64,000 bases of DNA from Sordaria brevicollis. Taxonomy: Eukaryota > Ascomycota > Sordariomycetes > Sordariales > Sordariaceae. The position numbers were made by a program, and so were the translations under genes. The stretch is taken from assembly GCA_033439795.1 (NCBI GenBank), contig JAUTDP010000007.1, positions 2,542,001 to 2,606,000 on the forward strand, written 5' to 3'. The notes below the pieces were generated by a model that saw only the letters and a program-made list of their open reading frames with translations, was not told the DNA's origin and made no database searches. Of the stretch, positions 1 through 10,605 are shown in pieces. The first letter of the stretch is position 1. Every line of letters starts with the position of its first letter.

Positions 1-1349
1 CTCCTTCTCACAGCCACCAACACTGGAATCAGCGGCGTAAACGCCTACACCCCTCTCTCCACCTGCAGCCTCCGCAACCTCCCCTCAGCCTCTACCTCCG
101 ACTTTGACATCCACCTCGACTCCTCCCCCGACTCCCTCCTAGCCCCCATCCTCATCCCCCGCGTCCCCGGAACCGAAGGGTCGCGCCTCGTCCAGCAACA
201 CTTTGTCGATTTCTTCACGTCACAACTACCAGACTGGACGCTCGAATGGCAGAATTCTACGTCTACCACGCCGGCGACGGGTGACGAACAGATTCCGTTT
301 TCGAATCTGATTCTGAGAAGGGATCCACCATGGATTGCTAAGGGGGATCACAAAAAGAAGAAGGAGGGTGACGTCAAGAGATTGACGCTGGCGGCGCATT
401 ATGATTCTCTGTATAGACCGGAGGGGTTCATTGGGGCGGTGGATAGTGCGGCGCCTTGTGCGATTTTGATGCAGGTGGCTCGGGCGGTGGATGGGGCTTT
501 GGGGAGGAGATGGGAGGGGATCGAGGCTGCTAGGAGGAAAGAGGCAGAGGAAAGTGGGCTTGGGCTGGATGATGATGGGTTGGGCAGTGAAGAGGAGGAG
601 GAGGAGGAGAAGGGAGTGCAGATTGTTTTGTTTGATGGCGAGGAGGCGTGGGTCAGGTGGACGGATACGGATTCGACGTATGGTTCTAGGTATGTGATTT
701 GTACTGCTGCTATTGCGGTGGGATGGTTGTCATTCTGTTCGGTGTCCGGCATGAAAGAAAATCTAGGAACCTGGTTGACTAATACATATTGTTCTACTGG
801 ACAAATAGAGCTCTGGCGGAAGCCTGGGAATCATCTCCATACGAGGTCTCATCAACGCACTCCAACAGACTCGAGTCCATCAGCTTGCTCGTGCTCCTGG
901 ACCTCCTCGGGGCAGAAAACCCAAGAATCCCATCTTACTTCTGGGACACGCACGGAGCGTACGGGGACCTGGCCAAGATCGAAGGCAGACTACGGGCGCT
1001 AGGTCTCCTGGAAACGGCTCCTCCCCCTTTGGGTGCGTTTCTACCAGATAGCGAGAAGCCGTATAATCGGTTTACGAGGGGGTATATACAGGATGATCAT
1101 GTCCCCTTCCTGGAACGGGGAATCAAGGTTTTGCATCTCATACCGACGCCATTCCCGACGGTGTGGCATACCATGCTTGATGACGGGGAACATTTGAATT
1201 TGCCTACGGTGAGGGATTGGGCTAAAATTATGACAGCGTTTGTGGCGGAGTGGATGGATCTTGATGATGTGCTTGTTTCGCAGCAAGAGAGCTGTGCTGT
1301 GGAAGAGGAAAAGGGGGGCGGTAGTAGCATGGAAAAAGATGAGCTGTAG
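1..1349 (+). CDS. Glutaminyl-peptide cyclotransferase (M28 fold), 5'-truncated
   Basis: The enzyme cyclises N-terminal glutamine to pyroglutamate on secretory proteins. The gene enters from the left edge in frame 1, so the signal peptide and true start are missing. Exons are <1..689 and 809..1349; the intron has donor GTATGT, a TTGACTAAT branch and an ATAG acceptor, and the frame continues through the split AG|A Arg codon. Visible family signatures are HYDS (zinc-ligand region), a DGEEAW block followed by the conserved D-S-x-YGSR stretch, LVLLDLLGA, and a C-terminal HTMLDDGEHLN block with a candidate zinc His. Odd points are a Lys-rich insertion before the HYDS motif and a poly-Glu run (bases about 590-613), probably a surface loop. 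The M28 cyclotransferase assignment is strong; the N-terminus and secretion are inferred. Confidence 0.88.
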
Positions 1350-1765
1350 TAATGCTCAAGCTGGATTGCGCGGTGTGGGTTGGCTAGACTTTTGTGGTAT
1401 ATATACCTATTGAAGGCCGTGAGTTCTAGATGAATATTTTCAACACGAAACACTGACTTGGAAAATGACTTTTGGAGTCGAAGATGGTTTATCGGAACGT
1501 GTATGAGATGGGATTGAATGATGCACCCCTGGGGTGAACAAAGTAATCACGCTCCACGTAATTGTCTTGGCGGACATGGATGCATGGGTGGGAGCTCTGG
1601 CCGTCTGGAAGCTGAACGTGTTCATTGAATGCAGTGCCGTGCTGCTCCAAAGGTTCCTTCCCAGGGCATCTACGAATTGTATAGTACGAATCCATTGCGC
1701 TTTTCCCTTGAGAGTGTGCTTCTGTTTTCGTTCTGCCAACGAGCTCCTAGCACACATCAAGAAAG

Positions 1766-2832
1766 ATGCGGTTTACTCGGGCACTTTTGCTGTTTGCGGC
1801 GGGCGCTGCACAGGCAGCTTCGTCTTGGAGCTTCGACGATGCCAGTATCTCGGTTGCTGCCAAGAAGGGCAGTGATGCCATCAAGGAGAAGTAGGTTCGC
1901 GGAGACAACCGGCTCTATGCCTTTGCACGACACCCATTGCTCACATCCATTTGCGCAGGTTCAGCCAGAAGGCCCCCCTTACGAAACCCGTTGGACTTGG
2001 AAGCACCGATACCGTCAAGGTCATCTTGACTGCGAAGGAAGATGGCAAGGCGAAGCGGCCGCACCAGGCCTTTGTGACTATTAAGGAGCAGGAAACTGGC
2101 CTCGAAGCTCCTTTCACCTTGACGGTTAAGGATACTGGCAGGGCTGTGGTACAGATCGTGAGTTGTTCCATATCCCAAAGCACGGTTTGGTCCGTCCAAA
2201 GAGCTTGGGACTGACAGTTTGGCGCAATACAGTCCCAGAAGGATCTCCCCGTCCAGTTTCTCTTGTCGCCCAAGCCTCTCAAGGCCTCCGTCGTCATCGG
2301 CTCCTTCGGCGAAGCTCGCGCTATCAACACCCCCGTTTTCGATATCGAAATCCAGACAGATCCCAATGCCCCTGCGCCCAAGTACGATGCGCCCCTTCGC
2401 TACGGCAAGAAGCCCGAGATCCATCACATCTTCCGCGCCGACCCGCAGAGCCCGCCCAAGGTGATCTCAATGTTCTTTGCCCTTGCCGTGGCTGCTACAG
2501 TTCCAGCTCTTTTCATCAGCGTGAGTTATTCACCCATTGGCTCCCCCATTGTTTACTCGGATTCATGCTAACAGACGTTACTTCCTCTGCAGTGGCTCTT
2601 GCTCGGCGCAAACGTCAACCACTTGGCCAAGGCTCTTGGTGCCGCGCCCTTGTCGCATATCACCTTTTTCGGCTCCATCATCGCTATTGAGGGCGTGTTC
2701 TTCATGTACTACACCAGCTGGAAGTTGTTCCAGGTGCTTCCTGTTGCTGGCGTGGTGGCCGTTGTCACCGTGCTGAGCGGCACCAAGGCCCTCGGGGAGG
2801 TTCAGAGCAGACGTCTCTCAAAGGAGCGCTAA
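1766..2832 (+). CDS. SWP1: Oligosaccharyltransferase delta subunit, ribophorin II / Swp1
   Basis: This is a subunit of the ER oligosaccharyltransferase that N-glycosylates nascent proteins. Exons are 1766..1890, 1959..2157, 2233..2520 and 2593..2832, joining in frame to 283 aa, close to the usual fungal Swp1 length. Residues 1-20 form a signal peptide (MRFTRALLLFAAGAAQA). A lumenal beta-rich domain follows, and three hydrophobic segments lie in the last 120 residues (VISMFFALAVAATVPALFIS, an HITFFGSIIAIEGVFFMYY segment, and LPVAGVVAVVTVLSG), the typical ribophorin II topology. All introns are GT-AG, and one has a clear CTGAC branch before its CAG. The ATG was chosen because it opens the signal peptide and sits in a good context (AAAGATGC). 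Assignment by hydropathy and family sequence pattern is strong. Confidence 0.88.
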
Positions 2833-4256
2833 CCTGCGAAGATGTCCATTGGGAATACAACGCCCAAAGGCTTCCAGGACCGAAGCCTCCACTGGGAAGC
2901 GTCGATGTGTGGCCTCCTATGGATGAGTGGACGATGCGTAAGGTTGCTACCCAGACATATAACAGCGTGACTGGATTGATAGACAAAAGTTCAAATACAT
3001 ATATGTACAATTGGCCTACATCTCGGTTTAAGTTACTCAGGAGGTGGCTTCTTGACTGCCGATGATTCGCACATCGGCCCTTCTAGTGTACCGACCGCCA
3101 TGAAGGTTGCAAGGGAGCATCAATGGGCCGAAATTGCTCTTCGCCCTGACAGTAGCCGCTGAAATCCACACGCCGCACACATGCATCGGTTCGGCACAAG
3201 TGAGGTGGCTGGGAACCATTGCTATTTGAAACTTCTGTCTTTGGTTGGCAAGCTGAGATTGTGAACCGGTTCCTTGGTCACCTCAACCTGGGAAGAGGTG
3301 AGACGTGGACGGTCCTGACTGCTTGCGCTGGTAGTGTGCCTGGTGGTTCCTTGTTGCCGTGCTTGGTGTCCAATAAACCGGCTAATGAGGGAAGCACAGT
3401 ACCGTCACCATGGCCATTTTTCTCTGTTCCTTGGAATCATGGGGCAAGGAAAAAGAGAGTGAAGCTGTAAGTCTACACCAAAGCAGTGTCCTTGGTTCTA
3501 ATTTTCCGACCTGAACGGGAGGTTGTGAAGTCTGGCTTCAGAAAGGTCCTGCAGGCCCGAGTGTCACCACCTTGTAGACCTCAAGTTAGCGGTTAGCTGG
3601 CTCAGCCGGTGAATGGTAGGGGAGGCGCTAACAGCTGCACAGGCGCTGAAACGACCTGTTCCCGGTTTGAGATGTCCACCACAACACGCTGGCCGTGGCC
3701 GCCCCACTTTTCAAGTACCCTGGTAGCGGATGTAAACAAATGCAGCAGCAAATGGACAAATGAGAGCTCTAGGTTTCATCAAGATCGCGTTTTCTCCAAA
3801 TTCCCAGCCTGCCACTTCCACTTGCACCCACCCACACACATCCCGTTTTCCTTCTGCCGAGTCGCATCCAAACCCGCTTGGCCTGTCCCCTGCCAGGTGC
3901 GATACCATTGACGTTGGGCATTTTGGAACTTGCAACTTTCATTTTGACCGCGTCGCATTTCGATCTCGCTCGCCAACCCAGCATGCGCACAGGATCTCGG
4001 TTTCCAGCTCAACTGTCAAGCGCTCATTCCTGATCGTTTTTGCTCCTTTTGGACTTGCGACTTTTCCCACGGATATCCCTTCCATTGCGAGCACTTGCGA
4101 CCCGCAGAGAAGAAAGCGCAACGCGCTTGAGCAAGTGCTGTGTTGTCGCTGCTTGCGCCTGCCTTGGTCAGAGGAAATCCGACCACCGACCACCGACCGT
4201 GACGCTGGCCAACACCACGCTCGACGCGCCCCTCCGACCTCGATTCCCAACCTGCT
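2833..4256. other. Intergenic, Swp1 3' end to spindle-pole gene promoter
   Basis: No gene is supported. The right half is pyrimidine-rich with many CTTTT/CCCAC runs, consistent with the promoter and long 5' leader of the downstream spindle-pole gene. Short open frames on both strands show no protein family, no plausible introns and no codon pattern, and several overlap each other. Confidence 0.6.
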
Positions 4257-7200
4257 ATGGACATCAACAGAAATACCAACTCCCATACTAGCAAACCGAA
4301 GCATATCTCTAGGTTAAAGCAAGAGATGTACCAACTACGGCTTAAGAACAACCCTTTCGGCTCCCCGCCATCATCCACCGGCGACCATGACACGGTTAGC
4401 ACCACTACCGAGGATCTCTCGCGCAACCTGTCCGCCTTCTCCTTTAATCCCGAAGACGAGGGTACCCGCAAGGCTAGCGATGACTACCGGCTCCCTACCA
4501 AGCGACACGCTACTCGCTCCGGCCGCTTTGGCTCACGGCAGCAACAAGAACAGCAACAAGCGACCATGCTGAACACATCGGCCATTGGCCGCGCCTTTCC
4601 TGAATGGACAGGCCCTATTAACGACACGGCCCCAACGACACAGAACTTCGATACCAATATCGCCTACAACCCATATTCCGAGGCTAAGAACCGCAAGGAG
4701 AACGTCCGCCCTATCACCGAGCTCACGGAGGAGCACCTTCTCAACTACGGCTTGGATCCTAAGAAGAAGACCCGTGTGGAGATGCAGCCCCGTGTTGAGA
4801 ATGAGTCGGACTGCTCGACCATTCTATCCAGGTCGCCTGGCCGTGGTGCTCGTCGCTCTCGGTTTACCAACACCAACTTGGAAAACAGAGCCGTTTCACC
4901 AGAAGTCCCCAAGCGTTCTCTCCAGGATATAGTTTCAAAAATCCGTACCGACAAGGAAGCCAGCCGAAACCAGCTATCCCAAAGCGCCCTGCCGCCGAAA
5001 CAATCTCAGCCCGTACATGCCAGTCTCAACGCCTTCTTGAACTCGGACCTTGCTGCGGATAAGACCAACGTAGGCCATACCGAAGGTCGATCTTTCTTCC
5101 TTCCAGCTTTTAGGCATCTGCCAGACTGGACATCAGGAGCGCTCAAGTTCAATGCTATGAAGGATGGCGTACCTGTCTTTGTCAAGTCTGGTAAGAACGG
5201 CGTACGGCTTGGTCAGTCCGGCGACCACGAAGCTATCAACGCTGTCGGCATTCCTGAGGAGGATGAGCAGATCTTTGTCTCCATGGATAAGCTCCAGGAG
5301 GAAGTCCGAGAACTCCATGATCATGACGCTATGCTCCAGCGCGAAGCGGAGAAGCTCCAGCGAGAAGTCAACCAGCTCCAGTCTGAGCTTAAGCGGTACA
5401 AGACTAGGAGGCCATCGGACAGTGCCATAGGATCAGACTCCGATGGCTCATTCGGTAGATATGCGCAACCCAATGGATATCAGTTGGAAAGTCAGATCGC
5501 CCAGCTACAGAATCGCCTCGACCAGGCCAGCAAACAAGTGGGAGTACAGGATATCCACAGTACAGCACTTGCGGCCGAGCGCGACGAAGCATTGCATCAG
5601 GCTTCTCTTGCTCGTGAAAGAGCGAAGCGACTGCAGGCGGAGCTTGAGTCCACGCAAAAAGACCTCGAATTCACTCTCCAGTACCGCAAAGACAAGGACA
5701 ACCTCCAGAATGAGAACATTTCTCTGCGCACTACCAACGAGGAGCTCAAACAGAAGAATGAGGCTCTCTCGCAAGCGAACCAAGAGCTTTCCACAAAATA
5801 CGACAAACTCCGCCGGGAACATCTGACAGCACAGAGAGACCTGGCTTCAGCCCAAGAGGAACTTGCTTCCCTGCGCAAGAAATATGATGCTATGGTGGAG
5901 GAGAAGAAACTTATTGTTCAGGATCACGCAAGTATGGAGCGTAACAATGAGAGCTACTTCAAGGAGACCAAGAAGCTTCAGGCACAAATTGCCGCCAGGG
6001 ACCAACACATCGCCGACCTCAAGAAGGGAATCAGCGCTCGGGATCAGATGATCGACAATATCGGAGGACTGACAACAAACACGGCGGTCATCGAGCTCAA
6101 TGCTGAGCTTGAGGCCGAAATCGAGCAGTTGAAGCAGAAGCTGCAACAACAAGAAGCGGCGAAGGCTGGCGAGAGGGATGGATCGGTCAGCGCAAAAGAA
6201 GGCAGGCTCCGTGCTCTAAAGGAGCAAAATCTTGAGCTGGAGTGTGAGAAGCAGAAGCTCTTGGAAGAAAATGAGCGACTTCGCGCTGAGTATGAGGAGA
6301 TGCGGGACCAGTGGATCGATGATCGACATAAGGTGGTTCGACTCAACCAACTCCTCACCAAGAACAACACCGAGTTCCTGAAGACAATGAACGACAACAC
6401 CGAAGACTGTGTCCGCCTGGAGGAGGACTTCAAGAACAAGGAGGCATCTCTCCGCCAAAAGCTGGAGCGCCGAGAGGCAGCTATCAAGAAGGTCAAACAG
6501 TTGACCGCCCAGATCAACGAGATCTCACAAAGAGAACTTTTAGGCAAGCCTTCAAAAGTCACACGGATTATCGAGCCGAGAGATGGCCCCAGTACTAGGT
6601 ATGCTGCGAGCGATCTGACTGGCAAGAGCGGTACGATGAATGTTGACGACGACCCAACAACGGAACTTAACCTGACCCAAGGTACCGATTTTGCCAGCAT
6701 CATGGATAACGAGATTGCGAAGTTGAAGCAAACCTACCGAGACTTCGAAAACCAGCAGCGTCAGAGCGAGAACGATAACATCACGCAGGCGTCGCAAACG
6801 GGTGATGCGACCCAGTCCAAGAACCAGCCGGCGGGTATCCTTAAGAAGTCGAGTCGATTTGGATTCGACGAAGATACTGGCCGTTTCAGCGTCAAGTCTG
6901 CTTTCAGTGTCGCCAGTCATCACAGCGATGGCGAGTCTGTCAGGACTGCGACTACGAACAAGAGCCGTCGGCCTTCATCGATGACTGCTCAGAGCCAGGA
7001 ACCCCAACGGCCTGCATCCCGCATGCAGCGAAACTCTGAAAATGCTACCATGACGTCCCAGACCGATAGACAGTCTAACGTCGGTGGGTCGGTTCCCACG
7101 TTAAGCAAGGAGGCTCGTCGTGTGCTTGATCAAATCTGCAACCACAAGTCGGACAACTGCAATGTTTGCGTTCGTATCGCCGCGAATGGACACCATGTTG

Positions 7201-7691
7201 ATCCCTCCACCAAGGCTCCGATTACTGTTGATGATATGAGAAAGGGAAAGAAGACCGTTCGCGTTGACAGACCGGTCCCTGTCTCGGATCGCGCAGTTGA
7301 GGACCGTGGGATTTACAATGAGGAGCCAACCATGCGTCCCGCCATGGCGCCTGGCGATGCGCTTGCGGTACTGATCAAGGAGATTGGTGATGAAATCGAA
7401 CATCTCCAAATCGAGCTGAAGCGTATGAATGAGCTTTACTTCAACCTTGATAAGTCTACCGGACAGCGCGAGCGTAGGCGACTCATGGGAGAGATCAAGA
7501 AGTTGCAGGCCGAGCTTGAGACGAAGAGTGGACAGCTGTACAAGCTTCATGATGTCCTCGAAGGACAAAAGGATGCTGGCCAGCTGATGGACGACTCCGA
7601 ACTTGATATCACCATTCTGAGTGGTCTGCTTCGCGTTAACGGCGCGAGTGAATACAACCAAGAGGCTTCATGGAATGGGTTCGATGAGTAA
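4257..7691 (+). CDS. PPC89: Ppc89-like spindle pole body coiled-coil protein (Cep57-type C-terminus)
   Basis: This is a 1,144-aa intronless coiled-coil protein. The N-terminal about 330 residues are basic and low in complexity, with a short conserved-looking patch near 275-310 (LPDWTSGALKF, DGVPVFVKSG). Long heptad-rich coiled coil runs from about 335 to 770. A Ser-rich linker with a basic patch follows. A C-H-x3-D-x-C-x2-C motif (CNHKSDNCNVC, about 961-971) precedes a final coiled coil at about 1035-1110 containing EIEHLQIELKRMN. That C-terminal helix resembles the Cep57 microtubule-binding or Ppc89 centrosome-localisation region found in fungal spindle-pole proteins. The role as a structural SPB scaffold and MTOC anchor is inferred from that resemblance. 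The alternative is another MTOC or septum-associated coiled-coil scaffold. Confidence 0.72.
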   Translation: MDINRNTNSHTSKPKHISRLKQEMYQLRLKNNPFGSPPSSTGDHDTVSTTTEDLSRNLSAFSFNPEDEGTRKASDDYRLPTKRHATRSGRFGSRQQQEQQQATMLNTSAIGRAFPEWTGPINDTAPTTQNFDTNIAYNPYSEAKNRKENVRPITELTEEHLLNYGLDPKKKTRVEMQPRVENESDCSTILSRSPGRGARRSRFTNTNLENRAVSPEVPKRSLQDIVSKIRTDKEASRNQLSQSALPPKQSQPVHASLNAFLNSDLAADKTNVGHTEGRSFFLPAFRHLPDWTSGALKFNAMKDGVPVFVKSGKNGVRLGQSGDHEAINAVGIPEEDEQIFVSMDKLQEEVRELHDHDAMLQREAEKLQREVNQLQSELKRYKTRRPSDSAIGSDSDGSFGRYAQPNGYQLESQIAQLQNRLDQASKQVGVQDIHSTALAAERDEALHQASLARERAKRLQAELESTQKDLEFTLQYRKDKDNLQNENISLRTTNEELKQKNEALSQANQELSTKYDKLRREHLTAQRDLASAQEELASLRKKYDAMVEEKKLIVQDHASMERNNESYFKETKKLQAQIAARDQHIADLKKGISARDQMIDNIGGLTTNTAVIELNAELEAEIEQLKQKLQQQEAAKAGERDGSVSAKEGRLRALKEQNLELECEKQKLLEENERLRAEYEEMRDQWIDDRHKVVRLNQLLTKNNTEFLKTMNDNTEDCVRLEEDFKNKEASLRQKLERREAAIKKVKQLTAQINEISQRELLGKPSKVTRIIEPRDGPSTRYAASDLTGKSGTMNVDDDPTTELNLTQGTDFASIMDNEIAKLKQTYRDFENQQRQSENDNITQASQTGDATQSKNQPAGILKKSSRFGFDEDTGRFSVKSAFSVASHHSDGESVRTATTNKSRRPSSMTAQSQEPQRPASRMQRNSENATMTSQTDRQSNVGGSVPTLSKEARRVLDQICNHKSDNCNVCVRIAANGHHVDPSTKAPITVDDMRKGKKTVRVDRPVPVSDRAVEDRGIYNEEPTMRPAMAPGDALAVLIKEIGDEIEHLQIELKRMNELYFNLDKSTGQRERRRLMGEIKKLQAELETKSGQLYKLHDVLEGQKDAGQLMDDSELDITILSGLLRVNGASEYNQEASWNGFDE

Positions 7692-8702
7692 GCTGGTCGA
7701 GATGGTGGCACGGATGATGATGAACACGGTCACGGGCGTTTGGGCATTTTCTTCTCGGAGCAAATTGCATGGTTCTACTTAAATATCTGGGCGTTTGAGC
7801 ACTTGGTTTTGCTCTCTGTTCTTGATCTCACAGCAAGGCGAAAGGGTTGTTACAAAAGTCGTTCGGTCAGTTTGCCATGGTATGGGCTTCGGCTAGGTTC
7901 TTTTTTCTCCTGAGGAATTATTTTGTTGCATGATTTTGTCGGTGGTCGTACCGGTCGCGACCCTGGAGCACGGTTCAAGTTTATCAGATGTATGGGTTAT
8001 AGGAAGGCTACAGGATTACGAATACAATTGACAAACCCGTTGTTGGGTATACTCAAGTCTTAAACCTGATCAATCGCATTGATTGCGACTGAGTTGCCGT
8101 GGACCATGGACATTGTTTCTTGAAGTATGGAAGCCAGAGTTCCGCGGAGTGTTTCATGGGCAGTAGTTAATTCGGTAGCCTTTGGGTTTAAACAAGGCAT
8201 TTGTTTATAGCGAAAAGAATGGGTATGCGGTTACTTATCTCCCGCTTTAATTACATAGAAATCATCTGTATACTATTCAACCTTCCCAAAAGCCAAGTTC
8301 GTGGGATTTGTTTATGTTCGGTTCGTACCCCCTTTCACCCCCTGGAGAAAATGGTTAAGACGACTGAAACTGCTACCGGGCCGGTGCCAGCTGCCCACTT
8401 CTACAAATGCCTGCCCCCTAGGCAGCTTGTCGGTACGCTTGCCTGCAGCGTCACCTTTTGCTGCCACCGGCAGAGCCCCGCGGCCTAACTTGAGTTCCCG
8501 TCCAGTTCACGACAACGCCAGGCACGCGCATCGTCACAACCACTTTACATTCAGCGCGCCAAACGAAACGCTCTCCCATCGACTCATCGGAAATCTGATC
8601 TCTCACACACAACTTTCAGCGCGCCTATTACAAATCGCACTGCGACAAATCACCTACAGCATCGTTTATTCAGCAAATCTTACCATATAAAAGCTTGTCG
8701 AA
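7692..8702. other. Intergenic, 3' UTR of the spindle-pole gene and Y14 promoter
   Basis: I see no gene. The interval holds the probable 3' UTR of the upstream gene and a pyrimidine-rich leader just ahead of the Y14 start codon. A 129-codon open frame near 8300-8690 shows no family features. Confidence 0.6.
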
Positions 8703-9321
8703 ATGGGTGACGACATGGAAGTCGACGATGCGCCCCTCTCGCCTCAGCAGGAGGGTGGTGCTGCCTCTGGCGGCGCCAACTCCGCCAAGGTTGCGGCCAT
8801 GCAGACTCACACCAAGGCGACCGCCGTGCGCTCCATCGAGGGCTGGATCATCATGGTGACCAATGTGCACGAAGAGGCCGACGAGGAAGCCATCCAGGAC
8901 AAGTTTGGCGAGTTTGGCGAGATCAAGAACTTGCATCTCAACTTGGACAGGCGAAGCGGCTACGTCAAGGTTAGTTTGTTTGCTTTTCTTGTCGTGACTT
9001 TAGTTATTGCAATGATGTGTTATTGTAGAATAGCAAATCAGAAAAGTAACTGATGGTATTGTCTCGCAAATATAGGGCTACGCATTGATTGAGTATCCTA
9101 CCCTCGAAGAGGCACGCGCCGCCATCGATGGCGCCCACGAGACGAAGCTCCTCGACCAGACCATCCAGGTGGACTTTGCCTTTGTTCGACCACCCCCGGG
9201 TAAGACCAGCGGCCGCGACGGAAACGGTCGTGGTGGAGGTGGTGGCGGACGCAACGGCCCTGGCAATCGCAATAGGGGTGGACGGAGTAGGAGCCGCAGC
9301 CCCGTTGGCAGGGACGACTGA
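8703..9321 (+). CDS. RBM8A: Y14 / RBM8A, exon junction complex RNA-binding protein
   Basis: Y14 pairs with Mago in the exon junction complex left on spliced mRNA. Exons are 8703..8969 and 9076..9321 (GTTAGT donor, ATATAG acceptor, phase 0), giving 170 aa. The N-terminus is acidic (MGDDMEVDD). The single RRM (about 48-125) begins [22 protein letters not shown], the characteristic Y14 version of RNP2, and has RNP1-like GYVKGYALIEY split by the intron. The C-terminus is Gly/Arg-rich and ends in an RS stretch ([12 protein letters not shown]), as in animal Y14. The ATG follows an AAATGG context. The Y14 remover PYM is encoded about 20 kb to the right. Confidence 0.92.
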
Positions 9322-10605
9322 ATACCCACCCGGTAAAGGGTTCTCACATCTTCCTCTCACGATATTACGGCGATATTGCGGCATGGAAATGGGCAGAAGG
9401 AAACGCCTACCTTCGAAGCCCAAGGATTCGAATTTTGACCTCCCATTTAGCACAACATCGAGATGCACCTTTCAGCTGGGGATTCATAAGTATGAGTCGG
9501 ATCACATACGGATGACTGGGTAGCTACAGATTACCGCCACAATATGCGAGCGGATGGGATAGGCCAGAGTCGGGAAGGGATCGTTGAGAACTGAGGATAT
9601 AAAAGCCAAGCATTGGGGAGGAGAGAAAGACGGGTTCAGGTGGAGACAGACCTGTAAACCAAAAACTACACTCAGGTAGTAGCCGATGTGTCGTCAAAAG
9701 AGAACAGAAATCCAAGACACGTCGGCGCGTGGCCACGGTCGTTACAGGTATGTTTGTATTTCTTTTGCTGGCTTGGTGTTGGACTTTTACTGACTAAACC
9801 TTTTTAGGACCCTTAATGGCCTTCTTTAGCATTGCTGTGCAAAAAGTGTTTGCTGTGACTCTACCAGCACCCAGAGATGAGAGAGCTGGGGGTTTATGGC
9901 CTGCGCAGAAGCCTGCGCCATCCACTGTCGCGTACCATTTACTGGGTGTTCACTCTCTTGCGAGTTTTGCGGTGACACAGTGAAGAGGGCCGCTCTGAGC
10001 GGCGGAAGCGTCATTGATCACGAGCAGGAGAGGTAGATTTCGTTTCGACTTGTTCTAGACCCGTCGGTTGTATCGGCTGTCTTGGTTGTCAACCTACAGG
10101 CAATGAGTGATCGTTGTCGGCTTTTACATCTCACACCGCGGCTCGTTGCCAGAGTTCCCGGGGAGGATTGCGTGTCGTTTGGCCCAAGAACTTATCTGAC
10201 CCATCCTGGTTACACCTACCGCTTCATCCATTGGGCATTGGCACAGGAGTCGCGTGTCGTCCTTCCCATTCAGTTCATATCATGTTCATCATTCCTTAGC
10301 GCCAAGGGAATAAACCCACAACGCCGGGGCTTGGTAAGGCTGTGACGGAAGCGCTGAGCAGGAACTCCTGTCAGACTCGGCTTTACAGAAGACGGCCACT
10401 CCATTCACAAGGAATTATTTTCTCTGCATATAAGGTAAACGGTATGCTGATCTGTTTTCTTCGGTGTTTGCTCGTTCTTCTTGGCATCCTGCATTTTCGT
10501 TTCCATTCCTGTTTTTGGCTGGGGTTTTCTTTTTCATGGTCAAACTTCACGCTTACAGCATCCAGCTTGTACAAACGTGCTGTGATCAACGTTTTGGCTG
10601 CTTAC
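9322..10605. other. Intergenic plus probable 5' UTR of the IQ-motif gene
   Basis: No gene is supported. The part after about 10,340 is probably the leader of the following gene and appears to contain a 5' UTR intron at about 10435..10558 (donor GTAAAC, T-rich body, acceptor CTTACAG). Confidence 0.55.

Noticed and set aside
3760..4317. 185-codon plus-strand frame ahead of and overlapping the spindle-pole gene
   Set aside because: Pyrimidine-rich leader sequence; its first codons have no domain, signal or intron evidence, and it runs into the real start in another frame.
6044..6703. 219-codon Ser/Arg-rich frame on the minus strand
   Set aside because: Antisense to the coiled coil of the spindle-pole protein; composition is that expected from reversed Glu/Lys/Gln codons.
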